A stretch of DNA of 64,000 nt from CAVQEK01 sp963711495. GTDB taxonomy: Bacteria; Bacteroidota; Bacteroidia; Cytophagales; Cyclobacteriaceae. Position 1 is the first letter of the stretch. Each line of letters opens with the position of its first letter. The translations under genes and the position numbers were made by a program. The notes below the pieces were generated by a model that was not told where the DNA came from, made no database searches, and saw only the letters and a program-made list of their open reading frames with translations. Shown in pieces: positions 27,829 through 38,049 of this stretch. The DNA is taken from assembly GCA_963711495.1 (NCBI GenBank), contig CAVQEK010000007.1:242730-306729 (forward strand), given 5' to 3'.

Positions 27829-30618
27829 TTAAAATTCCACGCTAACTGGTTTGGCATTCCAGGCTTCCAATGTGATCTTTTTCTGTAAAGATGTCTCTTC
27901 CCTCCACTGGATCTTTATCCATAGTTCCCTTTCTTCACTTGGGGCTAACCAGAAAAAATTATCCTCGGCCACAAAAATCCGTTTGGCGCCTTCAACATCA
28001 ATTTTTGTCATAAATGCAGGAATTTTACCCCTGTTGCTGATTTTTACCTTGCAATACGCTCCGTTTTCCGTTAATTTTTTATCAATCAAATCCATTCGAA
28101 GATTGGTTTTACCTTTTGTGACTGTTGGTTTCAACCATGGACCATGATTTAATGTCGGCCACTCTACCGGTGTCGAAACGTATTTATTGTAAAAAGCACT
28201 ATCTTCCATTTGCGGTATCGTACGGGGCCAATAAACGGATCTTGAAAGCAGCGAGTCGTTGTTTTCCAGTAGATCTGCGGTAATAAAAAAGTATCGGCTT
28301 TTGTACTTGTCGGGTATCCTGAAATTATCAAATAATTTTTGCAAAACCGATGGATTGAGTGCAATATCCATGTCAGCCTTCCTCTCATAAATTGGCTTGA
28401 ATTGATCATCGTAAATCGTTACGCGCACTTTGCATCCATGATCTAAAGCTATTCCATTTTCAAGATTCAATACTTTGATACGGACAGGAAAAGTTTCACC
28501 GGAACGCCACAATAATCGCTCGATGTCAAGCATTACATGAACATTTTCATACGTCCGTTTTAAGAAGTAATAAGGTGCGGAAGGAAGTCCGTTCCCATCA
28601 ACAAGGTGAATCGCAGCAACCACCGGCCAGGGCCGTTTAAATACCCAGGGCATTACCCCCACGGTAACCGGATAATTACTTTGAAGTTTTTCCGACATGA
28701 CCTGGTAAAATTCCCCTGCCCCAATTTGACTAGCCTCTGAAATGGATTCAAGACTAGGATTGGCCATGTTGTCAATATGGGAGGCCCTGCTGAGCATCCT
28801 GGGAACACGTGCAGGATTGAATTCCACAAAATGATGAATAAATTCAGGATGATTCTTGACAAATTCATCACTGTACATATTGCCAAGGTCTTTGAATTCA
28901 TTTTTATCCACTATTTCGTAGAGTCCTGCTGCCTCCGGGATAGAATGCATGCCTGTTTCTGATACAAAAGGTGCCCATGGGTAGACTTTGGTATACCAGG
29001 TCGGATCAAAATCCGGATAGGCATGAATGCCTCCATCGTCAGGGCTGGTCCTGTTAAAGGGTCTCGACGGATCAAAAATATTCAGATTGCGCTCCAAAAT
29101 CCCTATTGAGGCGGCATTTCCTTCAGAATACGGATTGAACTCATTACCACCAACCCAGAAAACCAAAGAAGGCTCATTTCTTAAACGGAATATGTTTTGC
29201 ACCACCTGAGCCTCCCAAACATCCTGTGGCCATTTTGGGGTGTCATAATTGGCAATTGGAAAATCCTGCCATACCATGATACCAGCCTTATTGCAGGCAT
29301 TGTAAAAATCCTTTGTTTCCAATATACCCGAGCCCCAAATTCTGAAAATTTGAATCCCGGCATCTTTTGCCAGTCCGATAAGCCAGTCATATTTTTCTTT
29401 GGGAAGATCCAATAAGACATCTGCCGGCATCCAATTGGCTCCTTTTACAAAAAACTTTTCCCCATTTACTTCAAATTGCCAATTCCGCCATCGGTCATGA
29501 TAACGCGGGCCCGGTGTTGGCAATAAATCAACTTTCCTGATGCCGTAATCAAAACTGATCTGATCGATAGTTCTATTGCTTCTGACCAAAGAGACAGTAA
29601 CCAGATAAATATTGGGATCACCCAAACCATTCGGCCACCAAAGTTTCGGATCCCTGATATTGATTTTACCGTTGACCCAGTTTCTTGTGTTGATGACCTG
29701 AACAGGAAATTCCTGATAGTAGACAGATTTACCTTCCAATGAAAAATCAATTTTTACCTTCAATACTCCTACATCGGGAGTCGGTGTGGTTTTTGGGTAA
29801 GCATTTAACTGTTCACCTTTCCATGGATGCAACTGATAATTCAGGGATTGATCATCCACAAATACTTCCGATTCAAAATGTAGTACTGCCTGGTGTTCCT
29901 GAATTTCGTTGGTGACAATATAAGGTCGCTGCAAGTGAATTTTAGGAACAATCTCAACACGCACACCACGCCACATGCCTAATGTAAACCATGGTTCAGC
30001 TCCTGTTCCACCGGTAAACTCCCACGGTTTTACAATATTTCCCGGATCTCTTGGCCTAAAGGTATCCTGATTGTTGAAATTTGCTGATTTAACTTCAATG
30101 ACCAGATGGTTTTTGCCGTTGTAGTTCAAGAGCTTACTCACTTCGGTGACAGGCCCACCAAACATCCCCTGATGGTCACCAATGAATTGACCATTTAGCC
30201 AAATCCTGGCAAAATAATCGATTCCATCGAAGTTGAGAAAAACAAAATTTCCCTGCGCCTCTTTTGGGACTTCGAAATCCTTTTTATAGTACCATATGGC
30301 AGTCTCTGCCCATTCATATTTTTTGGAATTCATTCCGACATATGGATGGGGTAATTTCCCGGCCTTGTACAATGCCCATTGCACCGAAGTCGGAGAAGAA
30401 ACACCAAACCAATCATCTTTTGGTAATTGAGAAAGGTCATCCACTGGCTTTTCGGTGTAGTTTAATTGCCAGTTGTCAGACAAATCAATGTGTTGATCCC
30501 CTGACCGTTGATTAATATAAAAGGGTTGCCAAAGATGTTGTTTGTCGTTTGATTCCTGGGCACAGGATACTGACCATAAAAAGAAAAGAAGATAGATGAA
30601 ATGATATCGAGCGTTCAT
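27829..30618 (-). CDS. GH2 beta-mannosidase/exo-glucosaminidase-like enzyme
   Basis: 929 aa, probably a lipoprotein (FLWSVSC, Cys at about 20). It has a jelly-roll sugar-binding domain at about 40-220 (ETAIWYYKKDFEVP), an immunoglobulin-like domain, then a TIM barrel. WVGGNEFNPY near 491 supplies the acid/base Glu and FVSETGMHS near 554 the nucleophile Glu. Additional beta domains complete the length expected of beta-mannosidase or exo-beta-glucosaminidase type GH2 enzymes. Inferred: exo-removal of beta-linked mannose or a related sugar on the cell surface or in the periplasm. A broken paralogue lies at 36229-36480. Confidence 0.85.
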   Translation of the reverse strand: MNARYHFIYLLFFLWSVSCAQESNDKQHLWQPFYINQRSGDQHIDLSDNWQLNYTEKPVDDLSQLPKDDWFGVSSPTSVQWALYKAGKLPHPYVGMNSKKYEWAETAIWYYKKDFEVPKEAQGNFVFLNFDGIDYFARIWLNGQFIGDHQGMFGGPVTEVSKLLNYNGKNHLVIEVKSANFNNQDTFRPRDPGNIVKPWEFTGGTGAEPWFTLGMWRGVRVEIVPKIHLQRPYIVTNEIQEHQAVLHFESEVFVDDQSLNYQLHPWKGEQLNAYPKTTPTPDVGVLKVKIDFSLEGKSVYYQEFPVQVINTRNWVNGKINIRDPKLWWPNGLGDPNIYLVTVSLVRSNRTIDQISFDYGIRKVDLLPTPGPRYHDRWRNWQFEVNGEKFFVKGANWMPADVLLDLPKEKYDWLIGLAKDAGIQIFRIWGSGILETKDFYNACNKAGIMVWQDFPIANYDTPKWPQDVWEAQVVQNIFRLRNEPSLVFWVGGNEFNPYSEGNAASIGILERNLNIFDPSRPFNRTSPDDGGIHAYPDFDPTWYTKVYPWAPFVSETGMHSIPEAAGLYEIVDKNEFKDLGNMYSDEFVKNHPEFIHHFVEFNPARVPRMLSRASHIDNMANPSLESISEASQIGAGEFYQVMSEKLQSNYPVTVGVMPWVFKRPWPVVAAIHLVDGNGLPSAPYYFLKRTYENVHVMLDIERLLWRSGETFPVRIKVLNLENGIALDHGCKVRVTIYDDQFKPIYERKADMDIALNPSVLQKLFDNFRIPDKYKSRYFFITADLLENNDSLLSRSVYWPRTIPQMEDSAFYNKYVSTPVEWPTLNHGPWLKPTVTKGKTNLRMDLIDKKLTENGAYCKVKISNRGKIPAFMTKIDVEGAKRIFVAEDNFFWLAPSEERELWIKIQWREETSLQKKITLEAWNAKPVSVEF

Positions 30619-30730
30619 TATATTATAATTTTCTGATAATCGGATTTAAAACAATGACTTTTACTGATAGAAAATGATCAAAATAACTTATTTCATAAAA
30701 CAATGACATAATTGCAAACACCCATTTTAC

Positions 30731-30955
30731 TCAGATAAATTTCCGAGGTAACCTTTTACCATTTCTGATAATTGTTATATCATATTTCTGGCTATGTTCC
30801 CTAAATGACAAGCCATTAACCAAGAATACATTTTTACCGACTCTTACATGATCGCTATCTCTTTTGATAAAATGGTTCACGGCACTTGCATTAAGAACGG
30901 CCAACAATCGAACATTTACACAAAGGATTTTCCCTTTCAATTTTATTCTTTTCAT
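30731..30955 (-). pseudogene. N-terminal remnant of a GH5-like gene
   Basis: 74 codons that include NASAVNHFIKRDSDHVRVGK then NVF. The intact GH5-like protein at 24208-26124 has NASTFNNFITRSGDQLKDGK then NVF. Similarity stops after about 30 residues and the catalytic barrel is absent. It is a leftover of a duplicated glycosidase gene. Confidence 0.5.
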
Positions 30956-30999
30956 AGAGTATGAGTTTACTTCTTCTCCATGTTACTGTCACATGTGCC

Positions 31000-33231
31000 T
31001 TAATCCTCTTTACTGATATTAATTTCGTACCATATTGTTTTATACTCTGCTTTAAGCATAATCTTTGATTTACCATTGTTAGCTTCTTCAACAGGTACTT
31101 CTGCTTTCCTGTCCCCGTGTGGATCTAATGCATAACACTTTGTCTTTTCATGGTCTGATGAAATAATAATTATCGCTGGTATACCTTCAACCATAACAGG
31201 AGCACCTCCACGGTCAGAAAGTGTAATCTTATCGTCCCCCATAGGCTGGACAATTCTCCCTGCATTACCCGATTCTCCCGTAGCTGCTAGCAGTATATTT
31301 GCGGGAGAACCTTCTTCCCCAAAACCGGTCCCAAAACGCGAAACAAGGGAAACTGTTGCCCAGTTTAACCGGGTATGCCCAATTTCCAATTGCACACTTC
31401 CTAGATTAATTGTCCGCCCCTCCGGAAAACCAGTAAAGAATTTCGTATTTGGCGTATTTACGGCGAGGTATGCAGCTTTCGGTCTTTCTGTGTTCCAAGT
31501 AATTTCTTTTGTATCGCTGGTAAATATTTTTTGGTCGGCTGGAAGTTTGGGTATATCTGAGGGAGCAATACCTTTTCCGGAATAGTCAAGCGATGTTTTG
31601 TGGATCATAGAAAGTCTGTTGTCTATCCCGAGCGAACTAAGACTAAAATTCACTGTTTTGTTTTTGATCAGGGAATCTTGATAGCTGTTAAGTTCCACTG
31701 CTGCAACAACAGATTCTTTGGCCTCACTTACATCGCCTCTTATAAATATTGCTGCACAGGCCGGGAAATGCGCCAACACATCAGTACGGGCTATACAGTC
31801 AAAAAAGCACCATGGATTAGCCTGTGGCTCAAAATCATCCACGTAATGGTTATAGCTATACTGAAAAACTCCGTCCCAGCCCTGTAGCCGCCCATAAATA
31901 CATAGCATGGGTTGACCTTCAGCACCATACTGGTTCGGATATGGGTGGTTATATTCACTGATAGTGTATGGCTTATTATACACACGTTGTATTGCCAACC
32001 GGTCCTTTATATTTGCCATAGTATTGACCATCGCATCATTTTCAATGGTCCAGGGTTCTGTGGCTGTCAGTGATTTCCAGCCTCCCTGGGGATGGCGCCA
32101 ATAGGCATGAATATCGATATAGTCAAGTTCTTCCATGATATGTGGAGGTACATATCCCAACTGTGTTCCTGATACAAGAGGTTTTGCCTTTAAATCATGC
32201 TTCACATAATCGTACATCCCTGTCCAATACAGGTGTTCAACATTCTCTAGAAATAAAATAAAATCCCGGGATGCCTGCTGACAAAACGAATCATCTTTTT
32301 TTACTGACGGAATAGTTTCTTCAGTAAATGCCAAGGTAAGGTTCCCTGATTTTGTGCCATTAGAAAGTGTTAGTTTATCGGTTTCTGCATCCCAATTCCA
32401 TGCCGATTGCAGTGACTCGGAAGAAATATATTTCTTATGAATCCAGTAGTTCCATTGATGATTAAGTTCAGAAAAATAGGGTTCCGGAAGTTGATCAAGA
32501 GTTCCATTGTAATAAAAATTGATTAGCGTATTCTCATTGCTTATTTCGATCATTGCCACACTGGGTTCATCGGTATAGGCATTACCGGTATATAAATTCA
32601 CATGGGTAAGGAGTTTTAAAGCATACTCCTTCTGAAGCTCAACCATCCGTGGCTCAAAATGGTTTACACCCTTGTTGGCCCAAGGTAGTTTTTCAGTATT
32701 CTCAAAACCATCCCGTTTATCCAAAGTCCTTCCCACATGAAGGTTTAAATCAGAATAAATGCCATGCTTTTTTAAAGCAGCAATAAGATAATCAAGTTTG
32801 TCAAGCTGTTTTGAATCTAGGTTTCGTTGAGTGGTTGTATCATACGTCAAGATTCCCTGGACAGGTTCAGGCATAAAATTGGTGTACCATGTATCCATAA
32901 AATGGTGGCGTACACAGTTTATCCCAAGTCGTGCCAACCTTGAAGCTAACTTATCAGCGACCTCGTGCGTTGGAAAATTTGCAGGTCCAGTCAGGTTTGT
33001 GGCATGAAAACGTATCGGACCTGCTTCGTTAACAAAATGTCCGTCCTCAACACGTATAAAACCATGTTTACCTGCCGGAGACTCAATGATGTGTGCCATG
33101 CTAGTTGCATTATCAGGGCCGTCGTACGAGATTACGAATGAAAACAAAGGCGGGTATTTTTCTTCTAATGCTTGTTTTTTAGAGCACGATAAAAAAAACA
33201 GGCAAAGGAAATAGATAAATATTCTTTTCAT
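31000..33231 (-). CDS. Clan-A glycoside hydrolase lipoprotein
   Basis: 743 aa with a clear lipoprotein signal (LFFLSC). Sequence from about residue 60 reads HGFIRVEDGHFVNEAGPIRF, a common entry to secreted TIM-barrel hydrolases. INCVRHHFMD follows, then MIEISNENTL with the acid/base Glu near residue 229 and YTISEYNHPYP with the nucleophile Glu near 425. The C-terminal 250 residues are beta-rich. The family cannot be pinned down by eye (GH5- or GH42-like). Inferred: surface-anchored cleavage of the same glycan handled by the neighbouring enzymes. Confidence 0.72.
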   Translation of the reverse strand: MKRIFIYFLCLFFLSCSKKQALEEKYPPLFSFVISYDGPDNATSMAHIIESPAGKHGFIRVEDGHFVNEAGPIRFHATNLTGPANFPTHEVADKLASRLARLGINCVRHHFMDTWYTNFMPEPVQGILTYDTTTQRNLDSKQLDKLDYLIAALKKHGIYSDLNLHVGRTLDKRDGFENTEKLPWANKGVNHFEPRMVELQKEYALKLLTHVNLYTGNAYTDEPSVAMIEISNENTLINFYYNGTLDQLPEPYFSELNHQWNYWIHKKYISSESLQSAWNWDAETDKLTLSNGTKSGNLTLAFTEETIPSVKKDDSFCQQASRDFILFLENVEHLYWTGMYDYVKHDLKAKPLVSGTQLGYVPPHIMEELDYIDIHAYWRHPQGGWKSLTATEPWTIENDAMVNTMANIKDRLAIQRVYNKPYTISEYNHPYPNQYGAEGQPMLCIYGRLQGWDGVFQYSYNHYVDDFEPQANPWCFFDCIARTDVLAHFPACAAIFIRGDVSEAKESVVAAVELNSYQDSLIKNKTVNFSLSSLGIDNRLSMIHKTSLDYSGKGIAPSDIPKLPADQKIFTSDTKEITWNTERPKAAYLAVNTPNTKFFTGFPEGRTINLGSVQLEIGHTRLNWATVSLVSRFGTGFGEEGSPANILLAATGESGNAGRIVQPMGDDKITLSDRGGAPVMVEGIPAIIIISSDHEKTKCYALDPHGDRKAEVPVEEANNGKSKIMLKAEYKTIWYEINISKED

Positions 33232-33257
33232 AGTTGGTTTAAATTATTAATTGATTT

Positions 33258-34769
33258 TTACAGTCCATCGCCATCTTTTTTCAGATAGAACTCTGCGATC
33301 TGTTCTTCTCCCGCACTGTTTTTCCAGCTAATACGGTAGCGACCTTTAAAACCACGAAACCGGGCAATACTATTTTTATCAACAACCACCGTTGTACTGG
33401 TTTTCCATTCGTCATTTATTAATTTGTTTAAAGCATAATATGCCGGTTTGGGCTCCATATTACGTGTAAAAAGTCCTGATATTGTTGGTTCACCAGGGGC
33501 TCCACAATCATCGACTACATTCCACCAGGTTATCCCCATCATATTTTTAATACTAAACCATATACGGTATAAGTTTCGTGCGATTATTGCCTGTATCTCC
33601 CTTCCACGCTCATCATCACCCGGTGAAGTAATTGTTATCTCGCTGAGATGAATTGGTATTTCTGCCTTTGAAATGGTATTCATTATATCCCACACTTGTT
33701 TTGGAGATTCTATAAGTTTACCATCGGCAATATCAATACATTGCTGAGGATTAAACAAATGCATTTGCGATCCCATAACATCGATACGACATCCATGAGA
33801 AAGCAAGTCTATAACTTGATTAGCATAGTTCTCATTATTTGCATAATCGTTGATAAACAATTGCACATTTTTTGGGAAAACCTTGTCAGCCAATTTAAAT
33901 GTCATGTATGTATAGTCACCAGGCATAAGACCATAAGTACTTTTGCAAACAGGATCCCCGGTTACACTTTGACCGTGGTAATCCGTGGCGCTTTCATTCA
34001 CCACATCCCAACTGTCAATACGGTCGCTGTAATAATGTGCCAGTTCAACCACCCGTTTCTTATAAAGCCTGGTCATTTCTTTAAAATATACAGGTGCCAG
34101 ATTTTCTATTTGCTCGGGTGTTAACTTACTTAATTCTTCTTTTGTTAATCTATTGAGGTTTGCCTTTTCTTCATCCGGACAAAACTTATCAAATATCCAT
34201 TCCGGAAGTTGCCATTTTGTGTTTCCCCAAATTATATTATGTCCATGTAAATGGATACCTTTGCTTTTGCAAAACTCAACAATTGGATCAGTTGCAGGTC
34301 GCCGCCAATGGGGTTCCAATTTTGGTTTCGCTACGTTATTCCAGTATTCTTCTGTATCCCAGTATTCTTCTTTGAAACGGGGACGATTTGGTTGCATTTC
34401 AAATGTTTTCCAGTAGAATGGAATTGTTGCAGAGTTGAAAAGTGTTCCAAAAAGCTCTTTGTATTTCCGGTTGCGTTCTTCAGTCCCTAACTGATTAAAA
34501 TTGAAAATATTTGCACCAAAAATAAAATCATGGGAAATTTGTTCCACTTTTATGGCTGTTCCAGCCGAAAGTCCGTCAAGTTTCAATACAGCATCTGCTT
34601 TTCGATATTTTTCAATATCCTGATCAATCTTTGACTGAACCTCTGGATTCCAAAGCTTCCAATATGCTTCGCTCATTACATTGCTTTCTTTGTTTCTTTC
34701 CTGTCCCTGCGCGGATAACAGGCTCATACAAGTAAAAAAAACAAACAGTTGTATAATTTTTGATTTCAT
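33258..34769 (-). CDS. Secreted GH10-family glycoside hydrolase, copy 1
   Basis: 503 aa with a signal peptide (SLLSAQGQ). An N-terminal beta domain of about 80 residues ends at HDFIFGANIFN, the usual start of the GH10 barrel. GHNIIWGNTKWQLPEW, WDVVNES with the acid/base Glu near 258, and HLSEITI with the nucleophile Glu near 375 are all present. GITWWNVVDDCG follows, then a small C-terminal beta module. Known for the family: mainly endo-beta-1,4-xylanase activity, with retention. No xylan-specific partners (GH43, GH67, GH115) are visible, so the substrate may be another beta-linked, possibly sulfated, glycan. It is one of three GH10 genes here. Confidence 0.88.
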   Translation of the reverse strand: MKSKIIQLFVFFTCMSLLSAQGQERNKESNVMSEAYWKLWNPEVQSKIDQDIEKYRKADAVLKLDGLSAGTAIKVEQISHDFIFGANIFNFNQLGTEERNRKYKELFGTLFNSATIPFYWKTFEMQPNRPRFKEEYWDTEEYWNNVAKPKLEPHWRRPATDPIVEFCKSKGIHLHGHNIIWGNTKWQLPEWIFDKFCPDEEKANLNRLTKEELSKLTPEQIENLAPVYFKEMTRLYKKRVVELAHYYSDRIDSWDVVNESATDYHGQSVTGDPVCKSTYGLMPGDYTYMTFKLADKVFPKNVQLFINDYANNENYANQVIDLLSHGCRIDVMGSQMHLFNPQQCIDIADGKLIESPKQVWDIMNTISKAEIPIHLSEITITSPGDDERGREIQAIIARNLYRIWFSIKNMMGITWWNVVDDCGAPGEPTISGLFTRNMEPKPAYYALNKLINDEWKTSTTVVVDKNSIARFRGFKGRYRISWKNSAGEEQIAEFYLKKDGDGL

Positions 34770-34796
34770 GGTTCAGTTATTAGTGAGTTATATGTT

Positions 34797-36128
34797 TTAT
34801 AATTGGATGATAAAATAATTATCTCCGGTTTTTCTGAGACTTACTTCTTTTTCGAATGTCTTTCCTTGATATTTCACTTCGATTTTGTACTTGCCGTAAA
34901 AGCCCCGGAATTGAATTTTTCCTCTGTTATCAGTTTGTAAAACCTTATCAGTTTTCCATTTATGATTGATTAACCCATCCAAAACTTTGTAGGCTGGTTT
35001 TGGGTTCATTTCTTCATCAAGTATCCCCCCCTTGGCTTCATTTTCCTTTCCGTAAGCTGTTCCATCGCCTAAATTCCACCATGTGATGCCTGTCATATTG
35101 GGTGTACTGAACCACAGACGGTATAAGTTTTCGACAATTTTTGCCTGTAATTCATCTCCATTTTCACCGTTACCTGCAATCGTTATCTCAGTAATGTATA
35201 TAGGAAGACCTGACTGTTCCAGCTTTTTATAAACGTTAATTAGCTGATTGGGAGGGAAAATTTTTCCTTCGAGCATCGCAGGACGATTATATATATGAAA
35301 CTGGATTCCCATTCCATCAACACGTACTCTGTCGTCTTTCAGCTTTTGGAATATGTCCAAATATTCGTCTGTATCATTATGTACCTGATAAGTACCGTCG
35401 TTATACAACAATTTCACGTCTTTAGGAAACAAATTATTTGCTTCCCTAAAACACCAGGTCAAATAATTATCCGGAACTTTATGCCATTCGTCAAGATGCC
35501 GTATTCTTGGCATCTCTTCATTGGCAACATCCCATACACGAAACTTATCTCCATACCGTTTGGCGATTTCTGCAATATGTTTATGTGCCTGCTCCAAAAA
35601 CCTTTCCGGATTATTTTGTTCTGTCCAGGCAGGCATAAATATATTTTTCGCATACATCAGAGCATGCCCTTTCGGGATAATTTCATGAATTGTACACCAT
35701 TTAAGCAGCTGATCAGGAGGAGGACGTCTCCAAATAGGCTTTGATTCTTCCTCAAATCGTGGATGTCCTTGTTGTGGTTCTAAATCACCCCAGTAAAAGG
35801 GCACTGTAGCGAAATTGAACAAATTGGTAAAGGCTGTTTCGTATCGGTAATTAAGTTCTGGGGAGCTCAACTGACCAAGTGCAAACAAGTTACAACCGAA
35901 CAAAAATTCATGCGTTTGCTGTTTTACTTCAACAGTTGCATCTGAGGCCCGACTTCCGTTTTGACCAATAATTTCAATGATAGCATCCCCTTTTCGGTAA
36001 TTTTCAATGTTATTCTCAATATTCTGAACAACTTCCGGATCACTCCATAAACTATCGTAGTAACTGGTTTGCGCAAAAAGTACGCCTGTTAATAAATTGA
36101 AAAACAGTAATAATAAAGTTATTTTCAT
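34797..36128 (-). CDS. Secreted GH10-family glycoside hydrolase, copy 2
   Basis: 443 aa with a signal peptide (LLTGVLFAQ). It has the same layout as copy 1: an N-terminal beta domain, EFLFGCNLFALGQL, KGHALMYAK, VWDVANEEM with the acid/base Glu near 202, and YITEITIAG with the nucleophile Glu near 313. GITWWNLGDGTAYG and a C-terminal beta module (RGFYGKYKIEV) follow. The GDGTAYG segment is shared with the third copy at 41381-42739 rather than with copy 1. There is a 27-bp gap to copy 1, so they are probably one transcript. Confidence 0.87.
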   Translation of the reverse strand: MKITLLLLFFNLLTGVLFAQTSYYDSLWSDPEVVQNIENNIENYRKGDAIIEIIGQNGSRASDATVEVKQQTHEFLFGCNLFALGQLSSPELNYRYETAFTNLFNFATVPFYWGDLEPQQGHPRFEEESKPIWRRPPPDQLLKWCTIHEIIPKGHALMYAKNIFMPAWTEQNNPERFLEQAHKHIAEIAKRYGDKFRVWDVANEEMPRIRHLDEWHKVPDNYLTWCFREANNLFPKDVKLLYNDGTYQVHNDTDEYLDIFQKLKDDRVRVDGMGIQFHIYNRPAMLEGKIFPPNQLINVYKKLEQSGLPIYITEITIAGNGENGDELQAKIVENLYRLWFSTPNMTGITWWNLGDGTAYGKENEAKGGILDEEMNPKPAYKVLDGLINHKWKTDKVLQTDNRGKIQFRGFYGKYKIEVKYQGKTFEKEVSLRKTGDNYFIIQL

Positions 36129-36228
36129 TTAAGCTAAATTTATGGGTTGTTTTTTTTTGTATTCAATGTCTATATAGCACTGCGAAAGGATTATTTTGAT
36201 TTTCCATCCGATGAATTTCCAATCTAAC

Positions 36229-36480
36229 TTACTTTTCTTCACTAGGCGATAACCAGAAATAATCAATACTATTAAAATCTAAAAATACATAGTTCCCTTT
36301 CAATATATCAGGAGCAAAAAACCTTTGGCGGTCAGACAGATGTCTCAATCCAATCATACTTTTTTGAATTCATCCCTTTATAAGGATTAGGTAAGATTGC
36401 TGCTTTAAAAAAGGCCATTTTCACACTCGTTGATTTGTTAATAACCATCCAATCATTTTTTGAAGGACTTCTACATTATT
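36229..36480 (-). pseudogene. GH2 remnant with a large internal deletion
   Basis: In one frame the minus strand reads NDWMVINKSTSVKMAFFKAA then LPNPYKGMNSKKYDWIETSV. The matching stretch of the intact GH2 is DDWFGVSSPTSVQWALYKAG and HPYVGMNSKKYEWAETAI. After a shift it reads GNYVFLDFNSIDYF and then directly WLSPSEEK-stop. In the intact enzyme the equivalents (GNFVFLNFDGIDYF and FWLAPSEE) are about 770 residues apart. So a GH2 gene lost its middle by deletion at a short TTATTTC/TTTTTTC-like match. Confidence 0.65.
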
Positions 36481-36551
36481 CATTGGACGCAATTTGAAGA
36501 TATTGGCTATTAACAACATTTTAAGTGATTAATGCTAGCAATAAAGAGATC

Positions 36552-36580
36552 AAAAGCCAGAATATATTCCTCTGGCTTTT
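36552..36580 (-). terminator. Rho-independent terminator after susD
   Basis: AAAAGCCAGA at 36552-36561 pairs perfectly with TCTGGCTTTT at 36571-36580, with a 9-base loop. On the minus strand it lies 23 bp after the SusD stop and ends in T4. It probably reduces read-through from the SusCD pair into the downstream glycosidase genes. Confidence 0.65.
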
Positions 36581-36602
36581 AACAAACTAGACTAATACTT
36601 AA

Positions 36603-38039
36603 TCAATAACCGGGGTTTTGATCTGCAACAGGATCAATCGCCTTATTGTAATTCGTTTCTGTAACTGGAATTGGAAACAAAAAATTCTTTTCTGCAATAT
36701 CTATTCCATATACCGCTTTTATTATTTCTTTGGCTTTTCCAGTTCGAACCAACTCGTGCCAGCGTTTACATTCATAGAATGTTTCATAACCTCTTTCCTT
36801 AATGATAAGATCAAAAAAGGTATCCTGGTTATAATCTTCAATTTTAAAATCTATCGTTGATGGAGTTTCAGGATCAAGACCATAAGCCCTTCTATGTACT
36901 TTATTTAAGTATTCAACAGCTTGTGATGTGGGTCCGTTATTGGCAAAGTTAGCTGCTTCGGCATATATGTAAAGTACATCAGGATATCGATAGACCGGTA
37001 TATCAGTAGCAGGACTACCTGTAGCGTCCAAATCAATATATTTCTTATACAGCAATGTATTGGGAGCTATACCAATTGACCATGGATAAAACCAAACCTG
37101 CCTTCTAAAGTCGTTTATATCCCAATTTGCTATAACCGGATTATCATCTTTTGTATAGTGACCATAGTATCCACGGTAGTTAATATAGGGTGCACCTGGA
37201 TGATGGGCAAACATTCCAAAAAAGGAACCTTCATTCGAAGAGTGTTTGATATAAAATATTTCCTCTGAAGAAGTGACTACCTTTGCATCGAATAATTTAT
37301 AAAAATCTTCGGGAACATCCATTTTGACTAAAGAATATTTTCCTGAAGCGATAACTTCACCAGCCAAATCTCTTGCATTTGTCCAATCTTTCAAGTTTAA
37401 ATAAACATCTGCCAATAGTGTTTTCGCAGCCCATTTTGAAGGTGTTCCAATTAATCTAGGTGAATCGGGTAAATACTCTTCTGCATACTGCAAATCTTCC
37501 AATATTAATTGGTAAACATCTTGTACGGAACTTCTTGGAATTTCAATTTGATCGAATGTATCTTCTGTACGCAAAGGCACTCCACCCCAGCTTCTTACTA
37601 AAATGAAATAATTAAAAGCACGAATAAATTTCGCTTCTCCAATAAATTGTGCTTTTTCAGTTTCACTTGTCTCACTGCCATTCGGTGTATTTATTATAAC
37701 TAAATTAGCATTTCTGATTGACAGATAAAGTTGACCCCATACAAGAGTTGTACGTGTTATATTGGTTTCATCCAATCCAGCAAAATTGCTGTTACTTGCC
37801 CAACTCCCACGTCCATAACCATAATCAACAACACATTCCTGATATGCCCAGTAATTTTCAAAATTGCTAGACTTGTATGGATAATACATTGCATTAGCTG
37901 CCGCTGCCACTTCATTTGAGGTATTGTAAAATGTCTCGCTTGCAATTGCCTTCGGTTCTTCTTTTAAAATGTCTTCACAAGCTATTGATACAAGAATAGT
38001 CAAGACAATAAATATTAATTTTTTAATTATATTTTTCAT
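36603..38039 (-). CDS. SusD/RagB-family outer-membrane lipoprotein
   Basis: 478 aa. The lipoprotein signal ends in SIAC (Cys near 21), followed by EDILKEEPKAIASETFY, the usual SusD N-terminus. TPR-like helical content (AKFIRAFNYFILVRSWGGVP) and a C-terminal block (YETFYECKRWHELVRTGKA) are typical of the family. Known role: surface glycan-binding lid on the SusC transporter. Its gene follows susC by 10 bp on the same strand, the canonical order. The glycan is not predictable from sequence alone. Confidence 0.93.
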   Translation of the reverse strand: MKNIIKKLIFIVLTILVSIACEDILKEEPKAIASETFYNTSNEVAAAANAMYYPYKSSNFENYWAYQECVVDYGYGRGSWASNSNFAGLDETNITRTTLVWGQLYLSIRNANLVIINTPNGSETSETEKAQFIGEAKFIRAFNYFILVRSWGGVPLRTEDTFDQIEIPRSSVQDVYQLILEDLQYAEEYLPDSPRLIGTPSKWAAKTLLADVYLNLKDWTNARDLAGEVIASGKYSLVKMDVPEDFYKLFDAKVVTSSEEIFYIKHSSNEGSFFGMFAHHPGAPYINYRGYYGHYTKDDNPVIANWDINDFRRQVWFYPWSIGIAPNTLLYKKYIDLDATGSPATDIPVYRYPDVLYIYAEAANFANNGPTSQAVEYLNKVHRRAYGLDPETPSTIDFKIEDYNQDTFFDLIIKERGYETFYECKRWHELVRTGKAKEIIKAVYGIDIAEKNFLFPIPVTETNYNKAIDPVADQNPGY

Positions 38040-38049
38040 GGCTATATTT

